Origin: Flavobacterium subsaxonicum WB 4.1-42 = DSM 21790
GTDB taxonomy: Bacteria > Bacteroidota > Bacteroidia > Flavobacteriales > Flavobacteriaceae
DNA: 64,000 nucleotides
Assembly: GCF_000422725.1 (NCBI RefSeq)
Contig: NZ_KE383909.1
Span: 165,230-229,229 of the forward strand
Direction: 5' to 3'
Shown here: positions 22,501 to 27,516 of the stretch, in pieces
Layout of the letters: each line of letters opens with the position of its first letter
Numbering within the stretch: the stretch's first letter is position 1
Notes under the pieces: generated by a model
Told to the model about the DNA's origin: nothing
Database searches by the model: none
Seen by the model: only the letters and a program-made list of their open reading frames with translations
Position numbers and translations under genes: made by a program

Positions 22501-24107
22501 GCAGCACAAGCCTAAGTACCCGTAATTTTTATTGGGACGAAAGCAACCGCCTTCGAGTGGTGGCCGATGCTCTGCAAATGCAGCATTATATTTATGATGC
22601 GGGTGGCGAGCGTATTTTAAAAGCCAGCTCTGGTACAGAAGCGGTTTACGAAAATGGCACCATGACAGGGGGAAGTGTAAGCTTTGATACATACACCACC
22701 TACCCGAGTGCCTATGTAGTGGTAAAAGGTAGTGGAGAATATAGCAAGCATTACTATGCAGGCAGCCAAAGGGTAGTAAGCCGTATAGGCGAGCAAACGG
22801 CAGGCTATTTTGAGAAAACAGCCACAACGGGTAAACAGGTAACGCCAAATCTTGATAGTAAGGAAGAAACTGAATTTGATGATGATAAGCTGCGTCAGCT
22901 GCAAATACAAGACCTTACGCAAATATTGGCAGAAGCTAAACTTAGTGTACCGGCATTTAAAGAATACCAGCCGGCAACAAATGATGATGAAGCTAATGAT
23001 GATTCTGAGATTAGTGCAGCCCAAAGTAAGAAAGAAGCATCGGGTAAGTTAAATTTGGATGGCAGTACCGCCGCGGCACCACCTACAGATCCTGGTACAC
23101 CAACATTGCCAACGCTGTTTCCATACAATAGCATTTACTTTTTCCATCCGGACCATTTGGGTACCAGTTCATTTTTATCTGATGCTAACGGCAGGCCATA
23201 CCAATATTTTGTAAATTTGCCCTTTGGTGAGACCATGGCAGAGCAGCATGGCTTATCCGAAGACTACGAGAGCCCCTACAAATTTAACGGTAAGGAGCTT
23301 GATGATGAAACAGGCTTGTATTATTATGGGGCACGTTATTACGATCCTAAATCAAGTATTTGGTTGAGTGTGGACCCGTTGGCGGAAAGTCAATCAAATA
23401 AAACTCCATATCATTACTGTTCAAACAATCCCATTAACAGAACAGACCCTACAGGTATGATAGATGGAGAATATGAAAAGGATGAAAATGGTAAATGGCA
23501 AAAAATTTCTACTAAAGGAGATGAAATTGGAGTTGATTTTTATCATACAAACACTTACGATGAAAATGGTAATCAAATTACGTATGTTACGGACAGAAAA
23601 GGTAATTGGAATACTATTAAAAATGGTAGGGAAACTCTTTCAGGAAATCAGCGCGGAAATAATATAAATTGGAAGGATATAACTGAAGAATGGCTTAGCG
23701 GTACTGGCCCTGAAAGAAGTATTTTTGAAGGATCACACTCAAGTATTAAAGATCTACAGTTCTTTTATAAATTAGGAGATACATTTAGAGGTTTTGTTTC
23801 CTCTGGGAAAAGTAAAGGTGGATTTGAGATTAATTTTACTCCACTTGTCGACAATATTTTGGCAGCATTAAATAATGGGCAATTGCAAATGATGGGAAGT
23901 TTTAATGCCAGCTTTTATACTCTTGGAGATCAGGTTTTCACGATCGTTCAAGATACCAAATCTAGGACATCCTTCTATTATCACCTACCAGTTAGTAATC
24001 ACAGTAGAGGTTTAAGGAGAGTTTGGAATTTAAAAGGTTATCAAGAAATTGATGATAGCATGTCAACTACTTATCAAACTTATATCTTCATGAGGAGTAG
24101 AAAGTAA
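13503..24107 (+). CDS. Giant SpvB / FG-GAP / RHS-repeat protein with variable C-terminal tip
   Basis: A 3534-residue protein of the RHS/TcB-TcC class. A signal peptide (cleavage near residue 36, after APAQ) implies export. A SpvB-type N-terminal domain starts near residue 495 (SYPIKIPSGRNGIQPDLTL). FG-GAP/VCBS calcium-binding repeats with D-x-DGDG-type motifs lie near residues 889, 980, 1690, 1830, 1926 and 2020. YD/RHS repeats (YTYDxxGNL) span about 2330-3030. The RHS core signature (YKFNGKELDDETGLYYYGARYYDP...DPTG) ends at residue 3318. The last 216 residues, after DPTG, are AT-richer and match nothing I recognise, as expected for an exchangeable toxin tip released inside the RHS cage. A Lys/Asp/Glu-rich linker (about 3120-3200) precedes the core. 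No catalytic motif is clear in the tip, so toxin activity is inferred from architecture. Confidence 0.85.
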   Translation: MGHINSHLKPNKRFVGIIHHVVLIAMLHSTFVAPAQGIINAYLNKQQGLTYQGSYLNKSNNLTDSAAGMQNLGITTGALVNVKPAKAPLHFPGKYVNTAGRVIATADIDEGIIGVSEDKPIDNPSDNLFKLNIPFIPEGSRAYLTYDVYGVSAHSSVARSINQRFSTGGYLVKNQKGWSAQKEELDAAWLKQGNNTVLFTIPEGAGYQYKVKNLNIVIEKGSANNLLVVDNEAVTLTKENRVYIKGFVRQAGQNLKVFAGSQAIEVNNGEFEGFITLTEDIKRSKIVAIQATDNTGFLGQELIMLDTMLEADHLFSIEKKQIQANKFFAAKTAGSLEIYGASIAISDSALIQDNQISITRLRPIDVAPMESGVTNVTKGGKAYRFLPDGTTFAKPVNITLAYDTLLLPTGYTARDIKTYFFDTQTKQWKEVKKEGEDVKNHTITSQTTHFTDYINGIIQSPESPEATAFMPTMMSDIKAADPSAEMTLISPPQASQTGDANISYPIKIPSGRNGIQPDLTLTYNSNGNNGWLGLGWDISAPAITIDTRWGVPLHDPVNESEIYSLNGGQLMYPNGYLPHRHQGTAYSTTPQARNTSGAKLFTSRREGSFAKIERLGANPTNYYWKVTGTDGTISWYGGKAEGDINTGNAVIKDEAGRVVHWALYMVEDVFGNTMKYTYTAPVFTATATAYPTLAGSKAFYLDNIQYSGYNDVNYMYSAVFTRNSTVRPDVTVDARLGVRLANPNLLTKIAIKYQSTVVRNYAFLYGAGHFNKTILTSVAEQNGSGVEFYKHTFSYYNDIVNGNNGNLFRAAVPITLPSVNADYALGLGDDDLLKASKINTSQSIETGFSVKPTVGVEVRPGVYSSKINGTLLVGAPFGESTVKTKGKVTLADIDGDGIDDIVYKSSDGLKYYPGLVNLSGTGDYLVNSFATESKSIHNISDYSSSKSYTKTVFGESWDVSFLKFFAGKQRTKTKTETKVYATDANNDGLLDIVVNGIVHFNHIDLTTNEPTFTTASNVTPNMVITGVGPVGEPQPTPEEQEEDSQQQDFNDDYDVVRVWIAPTSGKIQIKNKITNLGPGQALFSIQKQFEGHSCEVFSQVISTVLDNTITLNGVNCDPQQVPLKVNQGEKIYFRFHKNASGSNPKFDADHYIEYLAIDTPYPSPFPNQGVENYSNSFIASKDVSVEIPANGTVNITWNSFQTTFNVDEVRYRIYKKTVDAQGNITENLIYPPESNLSIGVCPQYTPTTISPITSLSNISVAEGTSFRFEVWSDTNVITSGTAYYLAGLIGWWRPKVIYSAASNSGAESFESYGVPKHSIYRTEDYKGNYKLMPAATDPTFPTWSTVAANQAYNVKPNIEITGGYITPNDNASFLFAVKNASGNVIGKREVIIEDGEISLSNTTPIVLCSSCSVNLQAEYKFEYYVQESNIEVFKKYQQAVTYRTAIVGYASSPSNTNKTAAVSVYYDDYKYLGPLLNNWGQFLYNDHYDTDNNTPVGTGGKLISESIVAAPFASISAISSPLLVTGCAAAENYQECMEDELENALNIPEEGTNFESFDTDGLINNIQGLTTDFQFDLPLLAMEPYIPDGNLFNDKWSGFYNSQYSSSIFVRAGSVEEIDSSGGSSSGGSGLNYAPLGETDEPEPLAANATTGMTAITKIHKNSNRSNNIAWGPIGHSTSQSSYSNTITDFADINGDGYPDILTSDALQKTSRTGGLLTSSGNTLSGHVVQKLSDYSGSALSRTFLNPSQKEADGVYDDVVHNGNSVSSSVTETATTSTSLNGSATVSAHTTSGGGVKMAASASASYGAYSARIGIDNNLDGQDKVTAYWMDMNGDGLPDRVSKITSGYIVELNKGQNVFNGANNDIDNPNDNIYGFNQLDGEVTSPVPNGTSGGFTYGGNLIPSGIISGSVTVGYSVNGGDSDVTFADINGDGLVDRIEGNNVKYNTGVGFGSNVALTAVGTSPNLSSDSRSHALAINGNIGAFYGFPVCCYFAPLVWIKGGLTFDAFSNINLGQTKKIFKDLNGDGFVDFMTYSDDGAVNVNYSAIGRTNMLKDVTNPIGGKFTLDYEASAKTYGNPNTKWVMKNVVVADGYNKVNDGADSYVTSFAYENGYYDRRERSFYGFETVKTLHNNSLASIDGPGVYRTNVAKYYNQSYYLNGLLKESYVLKGNDENAVFSKTVNTYAIKQMNGSVIDLTTVVPLTFDTGGTEGRKSAIALLTETNSYIYELGTTPLVTTTQLQYDNLGRVTKYLYLGNPTVTTDNYTTEIDYHTATATMLTRNLIAIPKEIRVKDNSSVLKRRRTTTILNENTGTIGSIAALISGTTVTAITQMTYDVYGNLASVTLPPNDSSPAQSMVYQYVYDAALNKYLVSVSDSYGNTSSSTYDAKYDKLLTETDNAGNIVVRTYDTNGRLLTVKGPKEAASGAAYTIKMQYYPKYANLSGVVSITQANFTPVAVTSHYDVQNPTNDIQTYTFIDGLARVIQVKKDIMLTSESMSVSGKAYYDDFGRAIIQYHPYYEAKLATTNFIVNEYASPNHSSVKYDETDRVVKTTDPDGNIATTEFSVDASTGLHKTKSTVSQTNTANVINEVYTDVNGRTTKTNNVLAGTSGSTDLNTLLTYNSIGELVSYKDAANVTTSYLYDLLGRKTQLTHLDNGITKYTYDKAGNLTKIQTAKLAANTAIPVADRFIKYNYFYNRPTQILYPATGTTANIATVNYTYGTTGNNKNRLVSQTDATGQQLFEYGNMGEIIHNTRTVVGPNIPTRTFDTYFTYDSWNRVRSMQYPDGEIVNYAYDLGGNLFSMIGKIQGQNYSYIKEIKYDHYEQRTSLLYGNGTYTTYTYDEPMRRLQTMTAMANTKMFDNTYTYDRVGNVTSVNNAATYNSLNQLGGSTTNTYTYDNLNRLTSSQGSFTGHSGQTANNNDANASYTLAMTYNTTHGIATKQQSHLKNGQSFAANTYNNIYTYVSGTHKLQKATKSGTTIAENYTYDANGNMLKKTNTSGSTSLSTRNFYWDESNRLRVVADALQMQHYIYDAGGERILKASSGTEAVYENGTMTGGSVSFDTYTTYPSAYVVVKGSGEYSKHYYAGSQRVVSRIGEQTAGYFEKTATTGKQVTPNLDSKEETEFDDDKLRQLQIQDLTQILAEAKLSVPAFKEYQPATNDDEANDDSEISAAQSKKEASGKLNLDGSTAAAPPTDPGTPTLPTLFPYNSIYFFHPDHLGTSSFLSDANGRPYQYFVNLPFGETMAEQHGLSEDYESPYKFNGKELDDETGLYYYGARYYDPKSSIWLSVDPLAESQSNKTPYHYCSNNPINRTDPTGMIDGEYEKDENGKWQKISTKGDEIGVDFYHTNTYDENGNQITYVTDRKGNWNTIKNGRETLSGNQRGNNINWKDITEEWLSGTGPERSIFEGSHSSIKDLQFFYKLGDTFRGFVSSGKSKGGFEINFTPLVDNILAALNNGQLQMMGSFNASFYTLGDQVFTIVQDTKSRTSFYYHLPVSNHSRGLRRVWNLKGYQEIDDSMSTTYQTYIFMRSRK

Positions 24108-24119
24108 TATAAAAAAGAA

Positions 24120-24500
24120 ATGAAAAAAGAAATTCGAAATAAAACGATTATTTGTTTAGTAATAGTTTTCACGGTTGTTTACGTGTATAATAAATTTTCC
24201 ACCAAAAGTATGATTATCGGTAAATATGTGAATAAAAATTATGGGAATACATTTATAGGGGAAAATCCTCATATTGCAGATACTTTAATTCTCTATGATA
24301 ATAATCATTTTAGGAGTGGATATTATGGGGATGGGGAATATAAATTATTTTATGGTTTTAATGGAACACGTATTGCATTGTCATATAAAGATAAATATGG
24401 CGATAATGGCTTTACAACTTCAATTGATAGGTTATATTTTTTTGGGAATTTAAAAATTAATCTTTATGTTGATTTGAATCAATATTATGAGAAGATTTAA
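24120..24500 (+). CDS. Small membrane-anchored protein, putative immunity protein for the RHS tip
   Basis: A 126-residue protein with one N-terminal hydrophobic segment (residues about 9-24), probably a membrane anchor or uncleaved signal. A beta-rich domain follows (GKYVNKNYG, DTLILYDNNHF, YGDGEYKLFYG). It starts 13 bp after the RHS stop codon and shares the low-GC composition of the RHS tip. That is the usual position of the cognate immunity gene in polymorphic toxin loci. I do not recognise the family, so immunity is inferred from position and size. Confidence 0.55.
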   Translation: MKKEIRNKTIICLVIVFTVVYVYNKFSTKSMIIGKYVNKNYGNTFIGENPHIADTLILYDNNHFRSGYYGDGEYKLFYGFNGTRIALSYKDKYGDNGFTTSIDRLYFFGNLKINLYVDLNQYYEKI

Positions 24501-24641
24501 CTATAAAAAATTTTATCTGTTAATGATTAGTTTTTTATGTAATGAAAAATTGGGCGTATAATTTAAGGTCGTGCTTGCATTCATAAAATGACACAGTTAA
24601 GTTGTCAAATTGAACATGCTATTGGTACGTCAATTTTTCCT

Positions 24642-24671
24642 GCGTGCACGAGCCTCTTGGCTCGTGCACGC
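24642..24671. repeat. Perfect 13-bp inverted repeat, GC-rich hairpin
   Basis: GCGTGCACGAGCC - TCTT - GGCTCGTGCACGC. The stem is perfect and strongly GC-rich in an AT-rich surrounding. There is no T-run after it, so it is not a classical terminator. A recombination site, a protein-binding site or a structured RNA are possible. Confidence 0.7.
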
Positions 24672-24911
24672 AATGGGTGGTAATTTGCTTCTGGCCTCTT
24701 AAGGGATTGGTATACCAACGCTGCCAAAGCTATACTCTTTGTTTGAACCAATGTTGGCAACTACTTGCCTTTGTTTAGTGATGGCAGTGTGACAATATTA
24801 TAAAACCGGGTTGTTTTGTTGGCAATTCCAGTTGCATTATATTTGCTATAGAATTGAATTATAATGTTCTTTAAATCAGGTTTTGCAGATTAACAAATTT
24901 TAGGATATGTT

Positions 24912-25000
24912 ACATTTTAACTGTGGCATATTCGTGGCACACATTGAGTTAAAATTTAAAAGGCCAGTAAATATCCAGTATACAGAGATAGGTTCGAATC
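24912..25000 (+). other. att-like motif pair, right copy
   Basis: ACATTTTAA, then TGTGGCATATTCGTGGCA (24922-24939), then GGTTCGAATC (24991-25000). This repeats the order and near-identical spacing (69 against 71 bp) of 1121-1217 on the left side of the surface-protein block. GGTTCGAATCCC is a tRNA T-arm sequence, so this may be an attachment-site remnant. Confidence 0.4.
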
Positions 25001-25044
25001 CCTTCCTAAAAAAAACTCCATTTAATTCCAAAAACCTTCATACG

Positions 25045-25072
25045 AAACTCTCAGCACTGCTGAGAGTTTTTT
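25045..25072 (+). terminator. Intrinsic terminator
   Basis: AAACTCTCAGC and GCTGAGAGTTT form an 11-bp stem followed by a T-run. No gene is seen immediately upstream, so it may belong to a lost tRNA or integrase gene. Confidence 0.6.
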
Positions 25073-25220
25073 ATTCTATATCACTTCGTAAAAACACCTA
25101 CTTATTTATTAATATAAATGGTTTAATCTTGTTGGGGTAATTAGTCAGGACATCCAAACCATAAGTATAAACTTATAAAAAATCTTGTAATTCGAAATTT
25201 CTGTAAGATTATGAAAACAA

Positions 25221-25254
25221 AAAAGTGCTAAATCTTTTGATTTAACACTTTTTT
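25221..25254 (+). terminator. Terminator-like hairpin next to repeat copy B
   Basis: AAAAGTGCTAAATC and GATTTAACACTTTT pair with one mismatch around a TTTT loop and are followed by Ts. Its position directly before repeat copy B mirrors the hairpin at 821-854 before copy A, although the stem sequence differs. Confidence 0.55.
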
Positions 25255-25258
25255 AAGT

Positions 25259-25440
25259 GTGACCCCAAGTATACAAATTCCAAACCATTTTATGCAGGAT
25301 TTAAAGAAATTGGCCTACTTTAACGGAGTTTATTAAGACATTTTCTATACGTTTTTAAAGTTAGTGGTTTATTTTGTCTAGTTGAGGATTTTGTGCATTT
25401 TAGTACCTTTGAATTGTGTGAAATCCATGACACTTATATA
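25259..25440. repeat. Repeat copy B, partner of 859-1040
   Basis: Gap-free match to 859-1040 at an offset of exactly 24,400 bp. The right terminal inverted repeat (ATTTTGTCTAGTTGAGG) is intact. The left one is degraded (CCCCAAGTATACAAAT), so copy A is nearer the ancestral form. Confidence 0.6.
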
Positions 25441-26158
25441 TAAATCATGCGGGTGTGGCTCAGATCCGTCCGATATACTTCCCGGTCAAACGTTAAAATG
25501 ATAGTGAGAATAATACATTTTTTGGACGTCTGCCGACTGGTTTACCGGCCGGCATTTTACACCCAGTGAGAGCGCCCTTGGATATGTGCAGAAGCTAAAG
25601 CACCGCTTTGTAGACATGAAGTTTATAAGCGCCGGCATGGCCAGGCACAAAAAGAGATCGCATCCGGTGTATAATAAAATCATCTGGAGGCATTACAGCA
25701 ACATCATTCGGGAGATGGCTTATGGCTATATCGATGTTATTAAGGAGGCAATGCTGAGTTTGGAGGAATAAGCGATTTAATTGGAAAGCGATTCTATAAA
25801 TTCATGAGGCAATAATAATCGAAAAAAACCACTTAAAAATGCGGTTAGTGTAGTTGTCGTTCGCCGGATGCCGGCAGATAGAGAAAAAGAATTCAGGGCC
25901 CTGATAGAAGCTACAGTTAAAGGCTACGGGCAGGAACCGTAATCCCTCTCAGGAGGATTTTTTATACCTAATGATAGGTATTTCTACCTGTTTTACAGCA
26001 CTAAGTATTTGCCGCCCGTTAAAATTGTTAAACTTTTACATATATTTGCTTAATACACAAATAACTTGGCGTAAAGTTATGTAGGATTTAAATAGAATAA
26101 AGTTTTATTAGCAGAAATAAAAATAAAAAATAAATGGCTTTCGAAAGCTATAAATTAA
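25441..26158 (+). other. Relics of mobile-element coding sequence
   Basis: Two short open stretches have protein-like composition but no proper starts. One ends at 25771 and reads SESALGYVQKLKHRF then MARHKKRSHPVYNK, open from about 25550 without a convincing ATG. The other, near 25830-25942, reads RRMPADREKEFRALIEATV and ends in TAA. Both look like C-terminal tails of genes lost by deletion. I do not recognise the families. The rest is AT-rich and non-coding. Confidence 0.4.
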
Positions 26159-26290
26159 AACGAAACTACTGTTTCTCAGTGGTGTAATAATTACAGACAG
26201 CCATCACTTGAGATACTTTCACAAATAGCAAAAGCATTAAATGTAGATATACGTCAGCTCCTAATACTACAAACTAAAATATGCCAGTAA
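26159..26290 (+). pseudogene. Relic of an XRE-family HTH regulator upstream of the methyltransferase
   Basis: The frame encodes TTVSQWCNNYRQPSLEIL followed by SQIAKALNVDIRQLLI. This is the second half of the helix-turn-helix of XRE regulators that commonly accompany DNA methyltransferases in Bacteroidota. A TAA in frame at 26156-26158 and a mis-framed ATG at about 26134 show that the N-terminal half is missing. Its 3' end overlaps the methyltransferase start by 10 bp, as expected for a regulator once coupled to it. If it is dead, the operon may have lost its control gene. Confidence 0.6.
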
Positions 26291-27516
26291 TAAATACTTA
26301 TATAGACCTGTTCGCCGGATGCGGCGGATTATCCCTGGGTCTTAATCAATCAGAATGGCAAGGGCTATTTGCAATAGAAAAAAGCCCCTTTGCCTTTAAA
26401 ACCTTAAAGCATAATTTAATAGATAATCTTGGGCATTTCAATTGGCCAGACTGGCTTGAGACTAAGAATCATGATATTAATTCGTTGCTTAAAAATAATC
26501 AGCAGCAATTAAAAGGATTACGCGGTACCGTAGACATGGTAGCCGGAGGGCCGCCCTGCCAGGGCTTTTCTACTGCAGGCAGGAGGGAAGAAAGCGATCA
26601 TAGAAATGCACTCATTAGCTCATACATACAATTTATTCGCCTGGTACAGCCCAAAATTATATTTTTTGAAAACGTAAAAGGATTTACGCAAAGGTTCGAT
26701 AAAAATAAGAGTAAGGGCATTAAATACTCTGAATTTGTACAAGCAAAGTTGAGGCGTTCAGGCAAAGATTTTGAAGGTTATGAGGTCTGCGGTCAGCTAA
26801 TAGACTTCTCCCAATTTGGTGTGCCTCAAAAAAGGACTCGATTTATATTAGTAGGTATTCGTAAAGACATTTTCCAAAGCTTACATCATACACCTGAAGA
26901 TTTTTTTGAGTTGATCAAAACCCATCGCAAAGAATTTTTAATAAATAAAGGCCTTGGCTTGACAGCAAATCTTAAAGACGCAATTTCAGACCTGCTGGAA
27001 AAAAATGGCACTGTGCAAAGTCCAGATTCCAAAGGATTCCTGTCGTCAGTATATAGCAAAGTGCAGAGCCCTTATCAAAAGCTGATGCGATCTAAAACTA
27101 CTCAGGAAATTCCAGATAGCCACAGGTTTGCCCATCACAGCGCAGGAACTGTGCAAATGTTCCAAAATCTTTTAGACGCTGCCCCTAAGGGTAAAAAGTT
27201 AAGTGATGCGGATAAAGAACTCTTTAATGTGAAAAAGCGCGGTTTGTTTATGCTAGATGCTGCCAAACCAGCCCCAACACTAACCTCACATCCTGATGAC
27301 TATGTACATTTCTCTGAGCCTAGGATACTAAGCGTTAGGGAATATGCCCGAATACAGACCTTTCCAGACTGGTTTGAGTTTAAAGATAAGTACACCACCG
27401 GCGGCATATTACGTAAGGTAGAAGTGCCCCGTTACACCCAGGTTGGCAATGCCATACCTCCATTATTTGGAGAGCAGGCAGGCCTGGCCCTTAAACAGAT
27501 ATTAAATGGCAGATGA
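26281..27516 (+). CDS. DNA (cytosine-5) methyltransferase
   Basis: A 411-residue Dcm/M.HhaI-type enzyme that transfers a methyl group from SAM to cytosine C5 in a specific DNA sequence. Motif I is DLFAGCGG (residues 9-16), motif IV is GGPPCQGFS with catalytic Cys93, motif VI is ENVKG (Glu130), motif VIII is QKRTRFILVG near 180, and motif X is VGNAIPP near the C-terminus. All key residues are present. It is the first gene of a four-gene set whose coding regions all overlap, and it overlaps the next gene by 11 bp. No restriction endonuclease is recognisable nearby. Its likely role is to mark self DNA for the downstream proteins. The target sequence cannot be read from here. Confidence 0.93.
   Translation: MPVINTYIDLFAGCGGLSLGLNQSEWQGLFAIEKSPFAFKTLKHNLIDNLGHFNWPDWLETKNHDINSLLKNNQQQLKGLRGTVDMVAGGPPCQGFSTAGRREESDHRNALISSYIQFIRLVQPKIIFFENVKGFTQRFDKNKSKGIKYSEFVQAKLRRSGKDFEGYEVCGQLIDFSQFGVPQKRTRFILVGIRKDIFQSLHHTPEDFFELIKTHRKEFLINKGLGLTANLKDAISDLLEKNGTVQSPDSKGFLSSVYSKVQSPYQKLMRSKTTQEIPDSHRFAHHSAGTVQMFQNLLDAAPKGKKLSDADKELFNVKKRGLFMLDAAKPAPTLTSHPDDYVHFSEPRILSVREYARIQTFPDWFEFKDKYTTGGILRKVEVPRYTQVGNAIPPLFGEQAGLALKQILNGR

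Larger units (their letters stand above)
24501..25258. other. Gene-free stretch after the RHS locus
   Basis: No coding sequence supported. It contains a perfect GC-rich hairpin at 24642-24671, tRNA-end-like and TGTGGCA-type motifs at 24912-25000, an intrinsic terminator at 25045-25072 and another hairpin at 25221-25254. The open frame at 24907-25140 spans these structures and is not protein-like. Confidence 0.5.

Noticed and set aside
24907..25140. Plus-strand 77-codon frame
   Set aside because: It spans att-like motifs and an intrinsic terminator and lacks protein-like composition.
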